DNA of 64,000 bases from Aricia agestis (GCF_905147365.1 NC_056413.1:4046501-4110500), one strand, 5' to 3'. Positions 42,800 through 53,097 are shown, counted from the stretch's first letter. Numbers and translations: made by a program. The notes: generated by a model not told the origin, from the sequence alone.

Positions 42800-42905
42800 C
42801 CCGGAGCGGACCACGTGCTACAGAAGACTTCTTGCTCCTACAAGATCCACCGGGCTTGCTGCTACTGCAATTGCCTGAGGAGCACCCCTGCTGACTATGG
42901 AACAG
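42800..42905 (+). pseudogene. Exon-like GC-rich fragment
   Basis: One frame reads RSGPRATEDFLLLQDPPGLL, LLQLPEEHPC-stop. L(L)LLQLP resembles a stretch seen in the RNA polymerase III subunit RPC4 family; I hold this only as a possibility. An AG (TACTTCAG) precedes and GGAACAG|GTTAGT, a good donor, follows, but the stop comes before the donor in this frame. Could be a retrocopy or decayed exon. Confidence 0.2.
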
Positions 42906-43270
42906 GTTAGTCGGGCATGATACGGATTCCGGAGTGTCTTTTTTTGAGAACTTTGTATTATCCCGCAGGCAATTTAGCTATTTACACGCTATTGCCTTTC
43001 CACATATAAAGGTTAATTTTGGGTATAATTACAAAAAAATACGATCCCAAGTAGAGAAGGGATGCCAAACAATATTATTGTAGGATGTTAGCCTAATTTT
43101 ATGCTTTTTCATGTTTTCGCTAGGGACAGTAGCTCTACCGAATTTACATAACATTAAACACTACAAAATTCGTAAGACTCTATAAAGCATTTGAAACTGT
43201 TTTGATTATACCACAGGTTTTGTTCGAAATATACTATTATATCCAATATCAATATTAATAACATATAATA
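42906..43270. other. Intronic, no recognised feature
   Basis: AT-rich; nothing recognised. Confidence 0.3.
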
Positions 43271-43615
43271 CTCCCACACCGGTCTCGGTGACGGTGGCCA
43301 GTTTGATTGGAACCAGACCAGTTACGCAGGAGTAATTTTATATTGCTCAAGTGTGTGCGCAGTACACAAGAACACTGTATTCCTTTACTCTCGTAACGCA
43401 GTGGGTCTTCCGACCGACACTACTGACGAGAGATCGGGCGCAGGACCGGCTTTTTACATGCCCATCCGACGCATGGATCATCTTACTTGTCAGACAATCA
43501 GGTGTTCAGCCTGCATTGTCCTAACCAAACTTGGAAATGCATGTTTCCAACGCGGGAATCGAACCCACGACCCCCGAGTCAAGAGCCACGTTCTAAACTA
43601 CTGGACCACGGATGT
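43271..43615 (-). mobile_element. SINE-R, tRNA-derived, copy 1
   Basis: Minus strand: GTGGTCCAGTGGTTTAGAAC (box A-like TGGTCCAGTGG), then GGTCGTGGGTTCGATTCCCG (box B GGTTCGATTCC), then a long body. The Pol III boxes are correctly ordered and about 30 bp apart. Related copies at 55655-55975 and 56130-56695. A short head-like GCGTGGTCCAGTGGTTTAG in the opposite sense follows at 43622. Confidence 0.75.
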
Positions 43616-43639
43616 AGGGAGGCGTGGTCCAGTGGTTTA

Positions 43640-43790
43640 GAACGTTTAATGAAATTTGATGGAATTTGGTACGAAGATAATTTAAGACTCAGAAAAGGAA
43701 AAACTAAAAAAATAATATGTATGTCCCGAAAAATGTACGGTTTCCACGTGCTAAATGAATTTATGTGCAACGAAGTTAAATGGGCATAAA
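43640..43790 (+). mobile_element. HeliB, old degenerate fragment
   Basis: GAAATTTGATGGAATTTGGT, TGTCCCGAAAAATGTACGGT, TTCCACGTGCTAAATGAATT, GTGCAACGAAGTT follow HeliB order. No clear start or CTAG end. Confidence 0.5.
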
Positions 43791-43860
43791 TGAGTAATAA
43801 TAATTAAAAATATTTAGCTGTACCAGACAAACCTTGGAGATTTATCTATTACTTAAATAA

Positions 43861-44100
43861 ATAATTGGCCATGTGCGAGTCAGACTCCCGCACGAAGGGT
43901 TCTGTACCATAATAGAGCAAAGTTAGGCCAAAAGTTGTGTTTTTTGTATGGGAGCCCCCTTAATTTTTTATTTAATGTTAGTATTTAAATTAGATATTAC
44001 TTCAATATCTAATTTTAATAACATAGTTATTGTGGACTGTATGATTTTTTGTTGATATTATTTATATATCTATATTTGAGCTTTGATGACTTTAAATTAA
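43861..44100 (+). mobile_element. GGGTTCC repeat, 5' half
   Basis: AATTGGCCATGTGCGAGTCA, CGCACGAAGGGTTCTGTACC, TTTTTTGTATGGGAGCCCCC. Ends in an unrelated ~550 bp stretch. Confidence 0.6.
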
Positions 44101-44654
44101 ATCACTTTTAACTCTTCACTTCGATTTATTATATTAAAATTAAACTTTGTGCAATGTACCAAGGCAAGGGCGGACTACTCAATATTTATACTCGTTACAC
44201 CCGTAATCTGACCTATCGGAGCAATTTATATCCATCCGATAAGAATGGTGTTCTCTGACCAAGTTCCGTCAGAGTTTCTGGAGTCGTAGTTGCCGTATGA
44301 GTCCTATGCCCAATTACTATTCTATCACAACGCTAGTTTCTCAGATATTGCCGAACGTCTGTTCTTAAATATCCTTTATATTTTATTGTTATGACAAAGA
44401 CAATGCTTTATTACTTTTTAAGAGAAACAGCTTTACTCGTTACTAATTTTTAAGGAACACAATAATAACGTATTTTAACTAACGAACCTAATACAGTCAA
44501 AGGGACCGAACATGTGGCGATTTCACTTTAACAATATCTTAGAAATACACTACTTAACTTTCTAAAATATGTTCGCCGCCCTTTTCATCGTTGTGTCCAC
44601 AACAATAGTATAACTAAAGACTTTGAGAAAAACTCAAATTGCTGTTGCCATTTT
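44101..44654. other. Sequence between two GGGTTCC halves
   Basis: Not matched to any family here. Includes ACCTATCGGAGCAATTTATA and no long frame. Confidence 0.35.
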
Positions 44655-44900
44655 TGATATAAAGCAAAAAGGGCCAAAATCACGTTTGTTGTATGGGAGC
44701 CCCCCTTAAATATTTATTTTATTTTGTTTTTAGTATTTGTTGTTATAGCGGCAACAGATATACATAACCTGTGAAAATATCAACTCTCTCGCTATTACCG
44801 TTCTTGAGTTACAGCCTGGAGACAGACAGACAGATGGACAGACAACGAAGTCTTAGTAATAGGGTCCCGTTTTTACCCTTTGGGTACGGAACCCTAAAAA
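44655..44900 (+). mobile_element. GGGTTCC repeat, 3' part
   Basis: Restarts at AAAAAGGGCCAAAATCACGT, TTGTATGGGAGCCCCCCTTA (a segment already present in the 5' half) and runs to GGAGACAGACAGACAG, GGGTACGGAACCCTAAAAA. The overlap means two copies, or a duplication, rather than one simple interruption. Confidence 0.6.
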
Positions 44901-44970
44901 TTAACTGTAATTCAGCTATGCCAGACAAACCTTGGGGATTTATGTATTACTTAAATAAATAAAAAAATAC

Positions 44971-45065
44971 CTAGTATTTGCGCCCCCATCACAATCGAGT
45001 AAGCGGCTTAAGCGCGAAGAGATAACAGACAGACACACTTTCGCATAATAATATAAGTATGGAAG
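44971..45065 (-). mobile_element. HeliB, internally deleted
   Basis: CTAG at 44971; GTAAGCGGCTTAAGCGCGAA, GAGATAACAGACAGACACAC, TTTCGCATAATAATATAAGT, ATGGA. Reversed HeliB without its core. Confidence 0.6.
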
Positions 45066-46448
45066 TATGGATAGTATAGAATTCAAAATTCTAATTGGTC
45101 AAAACTCCAAAAGCCTTCATTTTGAAAAAATGTGCGGTCTGCTGACACTTGAATTAGATTCTCCGAAAACAGGAAAGTAACTTAAGGCGCTCCCCCTACG
45201 GAGATGTCGTATTAGAGTCTTATTAAGGGCTTGACCGACAATTGAAAAAACACACATTCACAACGCACATGCACCCACGCTAAGTCTACTCTGATTGTGG
45301 GAAATACTTGATTAAGTACTGCTAATTAGGGATTTATTAAAAAAAAATAAAACAGTATAGCAATAGTACACTGGTAGTATATTGTCCATAAATTTAATAA
45401 TAATAATACACATACCGAGCATTTTAAGATTTTATGTTTGCGATTTTTTTCTATCGAGAAAAATAAGTTCCATAGTGTTTCAAAACACGATGTTTTGAAG
45501 CACTATGGAACTAGGTAGCATTATATGTTCTGAATAATATTATATTATATCTTTCTCAATACATTAAGTATCGCATTCTATCATAAAGACCTTCCTCTTC
45601 GAAATCTCGCATTTAGGTGTTCTAAGCCCCTTAACTCATAATTTGGAAGCTACAAAATTATAATAAAAATACAGCAATAATCTACAGCATAATATGAACA
45701 ATGAAATTCCTTTCTCTGTTATTAATTTCCTATTTTTGTTTATTGTACTCATGATATCAGCTTCCAAAGTAATACCAATTTATTTAAATTCAAGCATACA
45801 CTCAGTGTCACCTAGTATTTAGAAATTACGTTTATTTGAAACACACGCCAATAGATCAACAATTTCATTAACTACATAATTTGCCGTTTAAATTTTTTTA
45901 GGTCAATTTTAAACTAAGATAAGTAAAAAAATAGGATTTTATTGCGATCTCGGCAACGCAGCAAATGTATAGTCAAGGTCGTTTGCTCGGGGGATGGCCT
46001 TAAAGTATTTCTTAAAAATGTTCAACAAAACTTCAGAAACCCAACCTTTTTACATCAAACGAGCCCAAACTTAGCCAAAGGTTAAGACGAACTTAAAAGT
46101 TAAAAAGTATTCTTGAAGTTTGCCTTTGAATATTTAATATAATAACTTTCTATGACAGTTGTTGCGGTCTCAACTCTCTTAATTGCCTTCTTATTGCTGC
46201 GTGACTTGAAAATTCATGAAAAAATCCCCTAAACATAAAAAGTTGGAGACGTGATTTTTGCGCAACGTTTTTTTTTCAATAACAAATCGCTTTATGATTT
46301 TAGAATTTCGTTACCACGCGTTTAATATAACTATTATTAGTTTTAATAGCCTCAATGTTTTTAAATTTTCTTTCGTATTAAGAAAAGATAATTTAATCAA
46401 GATACAAATTACAATCTCATTAAATAATTCATTCTAATTTCTACTTTT
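45066..46448. other. Intronic; one strong hairpin
   Basis: AGTTCCATAGTGTTTCAAAA (45465 on) pairs with its complement ending 45512; 21-bp arms, 6-base loop. Preceded by GATTTTTTTCTATCGAG, which recurs near 35107. Nothing else recognised. Confidence 0.45.
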
Positions 46449-46590
46449 TAATAATAATAATAATAATAATAAAACATTTATTCAACACACATTCACACCA
46501 CACTAAACTTAAATACATAAAAATATATTTAACATTAAAAAACAAAGTAAACTACAAACACAAAAAGAAAAATAATAATAATAATAATAA
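46449..46590. repeat. Two (AAT)n tracts, possible LINE 3'UTR
   Basis: AATAATAATAATAATAATAA at about 46450-46472 and again at about 46571-46590, with TTATTCAACACACATTCACA between. Trinucleotide AAT tails are common at ends of some insect LINEs in reverse. No coding sequence follows to support that. Confidence 0.5.
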
Positions 46591-47175
46591 GGACATAAAA
46601 ACTAAAATTTACCTTGCTACACTATCACTAGGTCGTAGTAGTGAAAGGCAGTGCGATGCGAATATACCGTCGAAAGGGATTCCACTCAGGCTATGATCAC
46701 GGTACAGGTTATAGTCCTGCACCGTGATCCCTGGTATTCTGTGGATCCTGGATCCTGAGTAGTTGTCAAGCGACTGACAGACAACAAGCAGTACCTATTA
46801 GAAATAAATAAGTAAATAAATACATACAATAATTACATATAATAATGCGCAAAATATTAATAATATAAAATGAATTAAATGAAATAACATTGAGATTTAG
46901 TATATGCGAAAGTGTTTAATATAAATAATTAAAAAAAAATATGCAAATAAAACAATAAAATATCGAGTGACCGATTAATTATAATACCTAATAATTTATA
47001 TTTTAGCTTCACCGGTGACTGGTGAGATTTAAACAAAGGGTGGCGGGCAAGGACGAGGGGAGTGCGAGGGTGTGCGGCGCCAGACTGGCGGTAAACACCT
47101 ACGGACTATAATACACTATACAGGCGCGCGCGCCGCACCGTTTTACGTTTCAAAATGTTGAGAAGTGTATTACCT
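46591..47175. other. Intronic; hairpin and GC-rich patch
   Basis: GATCACGGTACAGG/CCTGCACCGTGATC hairpin near 46696-46730. GC-rich 47030-47150 (GGCGCGCGCGCCGCACCG) stands out from the AT-rich surroundings. No gene seen. Confidence 0.4.
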
Positions 47176-48312
47176 AAAATATTTTAAGAGAATTTAAAGC
47201 TCTCTTTCTATGGCTACAGCCTACATGATGGCTCATTTTCATTGGTCGTTAACTCGTTCGCTATACAGCATGCGGGCAGTCCCCGCAGCCGAGATAACGA
47301 CGAATGAAAGTTACAAGTCGATACGTGTTCGTTACACCGCCTGCGGGGATTGCCCGCATGCTTTATACCGACCGTGATATCGACCAATGAAATTCATCGG
47401 TCGATATACAGCTTGCGGGACGCGAGTTGCCACGTTTCCGACAGTTCCCAATGGCCGCCATACTACTGCAAAGGAGATTTTTTTTTCATTCAAGTACCAC
47501 CCTGAAACTATTTTTAACAGTTCCCTGTATGATATAAATAGAAGTCGGATAATGCCATACCTGTGGGAGGTCGTGAATGTGAACAATATTTTTTCAAAAT
47601 CCTAAGATTAGCCTGTACATTCGTAATTCGAACGAATCGTTCGAATTACGTATTTTCAATAATAATATAACCTCTACTCAAATATATTATATATAAATAA
47701 TATATTTTCAATAATAATATAATCAATTTATCATGATCTTCTACTGTATCACACTCCAAATGCAATTGTAACTCCTTACACAATGTTTCTAACGCGCCAT
47801 GCCTGTTTTTATTTTTCAGTAAAGTTCGCACCCAAAATCTTTTTCTCTTCTCCTTCAGTGACGCCAATAGTTTCTTCTTCAATAAATCACAGACAGTCAA
47901 AATTGCTCCGCGTAACATCAATTGTTGTTCCATGGCAAGAACGTCTGTAGTCTGTAACTGGCGACGAACACAGAGGTTCTCCCCAGCCCTGGGTCTATAT
48001 CGACTAATGAAAACGGTTCTCCGAATGCGGGCCCTGTGGCACGCGTTCCAGAAATCTCCCGCACCCCGCATGCGGGCCCTATCGACTAATGAAAATGGTT
48101 CCCCGAATGCGGGCCCTATGGCATGCGTTTCAGAAAACTCCCGCACCCCGCATGCAGGCCCTATCGACCAATGAAAATGAGCCATCAACACATGAATGTA
48201 GTCAAATATAAGATAAGGTTGTCATTATTGTATATTTGACTACTTTCCGATTCTTGTGTCCTGTAGCCTGTAGCAATAGAAAAAGAGCTTAAATTCTCTT
48301 AAAATATTTTTA
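47176..48312 (-). mobile_element. Harbinger-like DNA transposon derivative
   Basis: Near-perfect inverted ends of about 50 bp (47176-47227: AAAATATTTTAAGAGAATTT, GCTACAGCCTAC; and 48260-48312). Inner inverted motifs: CTCATTTTCATTGGTCG and CGACCAATGAAAATGAG. Interior holds repeated GAATGCGGGCCCTA units and a partial transposase frame. At 1.14 kb it is too short to be autonomous. Confidence 0.7.
47646..47933 (-). pseudogene. PIF/Harbinger transposase N-terminal remnant
   Basis: From M at 47933: MEQQLMLRGAILTVCDLLKK, KLLASLKEKRKRFWVRTLLK, NKNRHGALETLCKELQLHLE, CD... The motif K.(K/R)RFWVR...(R)HGA...L..EL is the start of HARBI1-type transposases, before the DDE domain. The frame soon becomes hydrophobic and ends, so the nuclease domain is absent. 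The 5' part of the same open frame (47934-48191) is TIR-proximal repeat sequence. Confidence 0.6.
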
Positions 48313-48344
48313 ACTATTGATTTACTTCTATGTAAAAATGAATC

Positions 48345-48415
48345 GCTAAATGTGTGTGTAAGCGCTTACCTCGAGAACGGCTGAAGTGATTTCGAAATTT
48401 TTTTAAGAATAAATC
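48345..48415 (+). mobile_element. HeliG fragment
   Basis: GTGTGTGTAAGCGCTTACCT, CGAGAACGGCTGAAGTGATT. No CTAG end. Confidence 0.4.
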
Positions 48416-48451
48416 TTGGGGAAGAAACTTAAAAAAAAAATCTTTAGATTT

Positions 48452-48678
48452 ATCCATACTAATATTATAAATGCGAAAGTCTGTCTGTCTGTCCGTCTGT
48501 CTGTCTGTCTGTTACCTCTTCACGCCCAAACCGCTGAACCGATTTTGCTGAAATTTGGTACCTATGGAGATACTTTGAGTCCCGGGAAAGGAAATGAGAT
48601 ATTTTTTATCTCGGAAAAATGTACGGTTCCCGCACGATAAACGAGTTTTGGCGCAACGGAGTTGCGGGCGTCATCTAG
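48452..48678 (+). mobile_element. HeliB copy, complete with CTAG end
   Basis: TCCATACTAATATTATAAAT, (GTCT)n run, TTACCTCTTCACGCCCAAAC, GAGTCCCGGGAAAGGA core, GCACGATAAACGAGTTTTGG, GCAACGGAGTTGCGGGCGTC, ATCTAG|T. The best-preserved copy in the window. Confidence 0.9.
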
Positions 48679-48785
48679 TTTAGAATAATTTCTTATAAGC
48701 TATGACTTATGACGTATCCTTATCGCTTTTGACATTAATAATTAAAAACTTTATAGATATGACGAGAAAACATCCGTCGGGTCCG

Positions 48786-48870
48786 CTAGTATATATTAAT
48801 ATTGTAAGGCTGAATAGTTTGTTTGTTTATTTGAACACGGTAATCTCAGGAGCTATTAGTCCAATTTAAA
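48786..48870 (+). mobile_element. HeliF 5' fragment
   Basis: TAGTATATATTAATATTGTA, GTTTGTTTGTTTATTTGAAC, TAATCTCAGGAGCTATTAGT. It runs directly into the long hairpin at 48875. Confidence 0.55.
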
Positions 48871-48874
48871 TATA

Positions 48875-49164
48875 AATAAAGTTTAAAAAACTAAAACCCG
48901 ACTACTAAAACACGCTCTAAAAAGTACGAAACAAGAAAACAGTTTATAGGGATATGGAAATGTTTAAAGGATAGCCGTGGTCGTATGTATGCCCTTTATT
49001 ATATTAATATAATATAATATAATGAATATGTTTTGCTCTAGTAGGTGGCATACGACCACGGCTATCCTTTAAACATTTCCATATCCCTATAAACTGTTTT
49101 CTTGTTTCGTACTTTTTAGAGCGTGTTTTAGTAGTCGGGTTTTAGTTTTTTAAACTTTATTTTT
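48875..49164. repeat. Near-perfect ~115 bp-arm hairpin
   Basis: Left arm 48875-48991 and right arm 49047-49164 match except for a 4-base indel near the loop: TTTAAAAAACTAAAACCCGA ... GATAGCCGTGGTCGTATG. The loop of about 55 bp is AT-rich (AATATAATATAATATAATG). Arms contain no TIR family recognised elsewhere in the window. Confidence 0.85.
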
Positions 49165-49542
49165 ATTTCAATTATTTTGGGCCTAAGATTCACTCGATCT
49201 TAAACTATCCAACTCCTCAAATGATCGAGGATCATGAGGATGTTTAACAATTTATTTGGTTCTGTTTCACTACCTGTTGCCCGCGACTTAGTCCGCGTTA
49301 GCATAGTATAATAATTTTAAAAGAGATGGATAATTTTTTTTCAAAAAAAAAGTGTACTTATGTTTAGTTTAGGGAACAATTATGTCACTTTTAATTTATA
49401 ACCTTAACCACCACCAACCTTAACCAAGTTCCGGCCGAAGCCCAAGCCCTCCATATATTAATATTATTGTTTTTACCTTGGAAGTCGGTTTTAATTTTTT
49501 GTTAAAAATAATAATCATGTATTTAATCCATAAACCTATAAT
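49165..49542. other. Intronic; stray MITE end
   Basis: GGAAGTCGGTTTTAATTTTT at about 49480 is an end of the AAACCGACTTCA MITE. Otherwise nothing recognised. Confidence 0.4.
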
Positions 49543-49543
49543 G

Positions 49544-49595
49544 TATATATTAAGTCTATGATTTAAGACAGTATATATTAAGTCTATGATTTAAT
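49544..49595. repeat. Tandem duplication, 29 bp unit
   Basis: TATATATTAAGTCTATGATT at 49544 recurs at 49573. Two copies. Confidence 0.75.
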
Positions 49596-49744
49596 CAGAC
49601 CGCAACGCGATGCGTAGATGCATTTCTAAATTTATTTGACAGATTTGACAGATTTGCAAGACGTCTTACGCAATTGTAATCTGTCAAATGCATACAAATT
49701 TATGCCGCGCTGCGCCTCGCCTCGCCTCGTCGCGTTGCGGTCTG
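49595..49744. mobile_element. MITE with TCAGACCGCAACGCGA ends
   Basis: TCAGACCGCAACGCGATG at left against CGTCGCGTTGCGGTCTGA at right, inverted with one or two mismatches. A right-end relative at about 57078-57098. Interior has ATTTGACAGATTTGACAGAT. Confidence 0.65.
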
Positions 49745-49780
49745 AATTGACGAAATCAGACGAAAAACTGGTCGAAACTT

Positions 49781-49914
49781 GCGATTTTGCTGAAATTTGA
49801 TATGGAGATACTTTGAGTCTCGGGAAAGAACATAGGATACTTTTTATTCCAGAAAATTCCGGTTCCCGAGCGATTAATGAATTTTGGCGTAACGGAGTCG
49901 CGGGCATCATCTAG
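49781..49914 (+). mobile_element. HeliB, 5'-truncated, CTAG end
   Basis: Starts at GCGATTTTGCTGAAATTTGA, core GAGTCTCGGGAAAGAACATA, GTAACGGAGTCGCGGGCATC, ATCTAG. Confidence 0.7.
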
Positions 49915-50296
49915 ACTAGTGACTATGAGATTACTCTAGTACAGGAGTAATCTCATGACATGATGCGGAGCACGTGGAAGTCGATTAAGGGCACCTGCGT
50001 GACGTCACCTGACCTGAAACCTTCGATTCAGTCTGACCGAGTGACAAATGACGTGTCGCCTTTGTCTCCGATTCCAATCCACTCAATAGCGTATTTCACT
50101 GCAAATTGCGATTAACGCGATAAACTAGCTATAGAACCTTTATTGTCAGAGTGACAACGTCAGATTTCACTGCTATTAATTCAATACCTACTCTTAGCTA
50201 AATAGCTGACCTTTTATTATTATATTATACTAGATTACATACATTTTTGCAAAAGTAGCCTAAAGGTGCTCCCTCACATATAAACCGATAATTGTA
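49915..50296. other. Intronic, no recognised feature
   Basis: Short inverted repeat GAGATTACTCTAGTACAGGAGTAATCTC near 49928-49955, written here as GAGATTACTC/GAGTAATCTC. Confidence 0.4.
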
Positions 50297-50620
50297 CGTG
50301 GGAAAGCCATGCTTCGGCACAAACGGGCCGGCTTGACCGGAGAAATACCACGTTCTCACAGAAAACCGGCGTGAAACAGCGCTTGCGCTGTGTTTCGCCG
50401 AGTGAGTGAGTTTACCGGAGGCCCAATCCCCTACCCCATTCCCTTCCCTATCCTCCCCTATTCCCTTCCCTTCCCTACCCTCCCCTACCCTATTCCCTCT
50501 TAAAAGGCCGGCAACGCATTTGCAACTCTTCTGATGCTGTGAGTGCCCATGGGCGATGGAAGTTACTTTCCATCAGGTGACCCGTTTGCTCGTTTGCCCC
50601 CTTATTTCATAAAAAAAAAA
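50297..50620 (+). mobile_element. Tail-SINE, full length
   Basis: CGTGGGAAAGCCATGCTTCG head through C-rich block, GGCCGGCAACGCATTTGCAA, LINE-type tail and poly-A at 50611-50620. Confidence 0.9.
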
Positions 50621-50700
50621 TTGTAATGCTCGGTTCTCCTCCCTCACTGATGTAATGTTCGACTCTGTAACGTTACTTTCCCACGACTAAAAGACGAATC

Positions 50701-50766
50701 CCCATACTGAATTTCAGCAAAATTAGACACACAATTTCCCATTTATTATAATGTTAGTATATATGG
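50701..50766 (-). mobile_element. HeliB 5' fragment
   Basis: CCCATACTGAATTTCAGCAA, AATTAGACACACAATTTCCC, TTATTATAATGTTAGTATAT reversed; only the start of HeliB remains. Confidence 0.5.
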
Positions 50767-50768
50767 AT

Positions 50769-50820
50769 TAATATTAACGTTATAATCCATAGTATATTAT
50801 GGATTATAACGTTAATATTA
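50769..50820. repeat. Palindrome, 23 bp arms
   Basis: TAATATTAACGTTATAATCC and its exact complement around AGTATA. It directly adjoins the start of the tRNA-headed SINE. Confidence 0.8.
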
Positions 50821-50824
50821 ATAT

Positions 50825-51109
50825 GAGCGACCATGGCCTAGTGGGAAGATTGTCGCGTTGGTTCATACTCGAGAGGGTGCAGGTTCCATCCCGGGTTGAG
50901 GCGTGTACCAATATGTGACATTTTCAGATCCCATGCACATAATACGTACGATTTTGCGGTGAAGGAAATCACCCTCCCCTATTACCCCTTAGAAGGCCGG
51001 CAACGCACCTGCAGCTCTTCTGATGCTGCGAGTGTCCATGGGCGACGGAAGTTACTTACCATCAGGTGACCCGTTTGCTCGTTTGCCCCCTTATTTCATA
51101 AAAAAAAAA
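50825..51109 (+). mobile_element. Chimeric SINE: tRNA head plus LINE tail
   Basis: Head GAGCGACCATGGCCTAGTGG (box A-like) ... GGTGCAGGTTCCATCCCGGG (box B-like), then a lepidopteran-SINE body GTGAAGGAAATCACC, then CTCCCCTATTACCCC, GGCCGGCAACGCACCTGCAG and the same LINE-type tail plus poly-A as the Tail-SINE. Shows the tail joined to a different, tRNA-derived head. Confidence 0.75.
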
Positions 51110-51671
51110 CCCGTACATGGTTGGTCCCAGACGTATTGACCTGATCATTTCTCTGGACTAGGCCGACTATGTCGCGAGAATGCCGTATGTACATACATGC
51201 CGTATGTACGTATATACGGACATTTTTAAAATCTTGTCCCAGGCACTACAGTATTTGAAGAGTGGTGATTTCTCTCTGAAAATACCGTATAAATCATCCA
51301 CAATGGGGATGCGAAGGCCTTGTTTTTTTAACCCGACGAGAACGTGGTGAAAAAAAGTTACCCGAAGAATATGGCAGGGTAAATTATACCCTTATGTAAT
51401 AATTCATAGCCTTCTCCCAAAAATATGGAAACGAGTCCAAAAGTTCGCAAAACCCGTGCAAATCTGTGGTAATTACGGAATCCCAGAAATCACTGGGTGT
51501 ATTTCGGTAATGGAACGCAATCCGACACTAATGATCACCAAACATTGGGAGCGTTCGGTAAACAGTGCTATTACCAAATTAACATACTGTTGGCAAAAAT
51601 AGAATCTTTAAGAATTAGGTGCGGCAAAGTTTTTTTTGGCTCTAAATTTACCATTTAGGACTATTATTCTA
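51110..51671. other. Intronic, no recognised feature
   Basis: A short GCCGTATGTACATACAT repeat near 51182-51215. Nothing else recognised. Confidence 0.35.
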
Positions 51672-51791
51672 CTTAAAAGGTCGGCAACGCACTTGCAGCT
51701 CTTCTGATGCTGCGAGTGTCCATGGGCGACGGAAGTTGCTTTCCATCAGGTGACCTGTTTGCTCGTTTGCCCCCTTATTTCATAAAAAAAA
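51672..51791 (+). mobile_element. LINE/SINE tail only
   Basis: CTTAAAAGGTCGGCAACGCA to TTATTTCAT and poly-A. 5' truncated exactly at the LINE-shared region. Confidence 0.8.
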
Positions 51792-52191
51792 TCGTTAGTC
51801 ATAATTTGTTGTGGCGACATAACCCGCCAAAATTAGGTAGTACGCCAACTGCGTATGAATTCTTTATTTACATCTCTTAGGACAATAAAAATGAACACCT
51901 ATAAGAGGTTAAGTTTAAAATTGAATGAATAAACCGGCCAGTTTTTACGACGTCTAAAATCGACACCGACACTGGGTTTTATTTCGGAACTTACGAATAA
52001 TTATTATTAAATAATTTCAGTACAAACCTCGTTTAAATTCAAAGTACTCAATTACAGCATTGGTATTCCAAATTTGAATATCTAGGTTATGTTTGCATTC
52101 ATAAGTTTGATAATAACGTTGTTGATTATTCAAAGAGTTGCTGGCGCACCGCACTTTTACACGTACAACTAGTTTCAAGTGCGGTTTTCTC
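51792..52191. other. Intronic, no recognised feature
   Basis: The minus frame at 52017-52205 has no recognisable motif. Confidence 0.3.
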
Positions 52192-52195
52192 TTAA

Positions 52196-52660
52196 GAGGA
52201 TACACCAGGGGCTAGAGAAATGAAAAAAAAGTACGTGTAATATCTATAGCTGTCTCCCTTACCTCAAGCCTATACCGCAGAAAACGATAGAGACAACTGC
52301 AAAAAATCAACGATTCGTTGTCCCCTGGTTCCTTCTCTAAAACTTAACCGATTTAAGTACTTTTTTCACTAAAGATTAAAGAAAGGTTTGAGCTGTGTTC
52401 CTATGTTTTGCTTTTTTTGTATAATCTAGCCAAATCTGTTTTCTGGACGTTTGAATACAGCGGAAAATCTGGCCATTTTTTTGGGGTTTTTGAACGTTCA
52501 TATCTTATTTAATAATTAAATTATAAAAAAAAGAAAAACATAGGGACATTGTATTAGTGGCCGTAGATATTCAGGAAAAAAATTATAACTTTACTAGCAT
52601 TATCCAGGGAGGAAACAGGGGACAGCGTTTGTATGGAAAAAAGGGCGGTGTGGACTCCTC
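52196..52660. mobile_element. piggyBac-like MITE, second copy
   Basis: TTAA (52192-52195) then GAGGATACACCAGGGGCTAG, interior as at 9964-10464 in the same orientation, ending GCGGTGTGGACTCCTC. The right flank is TCTT, so the TTAA duplication has mutated or been lost. Confidence 0.75.
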
Positions 52661-53097
52661 TCTTGGCGTAGAAATGCGATCAGAATGGCAGATTTTAGGA
52701 CGAAACTGACAGCCTTTATCAATCTACAGTGGTTACAGTTAAAGTTACTGTATAAAGAAACCTTACTAGTTTTTATAGTGGCCATCCTAAGCATGCTGAG
52801 TATAGATTTGCATACATCCTAATGTCTTGTAATTAAAAGATTATTCAGTTTAAAAACCTATTACCGTCCACATCCATAAAAAGTACCATCGAGGAAGTTG
52901 TTTCCTATGCAATTGACAGACCAACGTTATTTGGTCGAATATGTCAATTCAATGTTAATTGTGATCTGTCAGCTGGGTTTGACGTAACGCGACCAAACTA
53001 CTTAGGTTCCCGATTTGCATAGGAATCAAATTCTCTACACATAGGTAGATAGTACAAAAAGGGTATAATACGTAAAAAATCTTATATTATTATAGCA
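52661..53097. other. Intronic, no recognised feature
   Basis: AT-rich; the short minus frame at 52600-52794 is partly in the MITE. Confidence 0.3.

Noticed and set aside
43560..43615. tRNA gene on the minus strand
   Set aside because: Box A and B are present, but the same sequence recurs twice more with the same non-tRNA body: a SINE.
47932..48174. 80-codon + frame with repeated MRAL..NENGSPNAGP
   Set aside because: Tandem GAATGCGGGCCC units inside the Harbinger-like element; no independent support.
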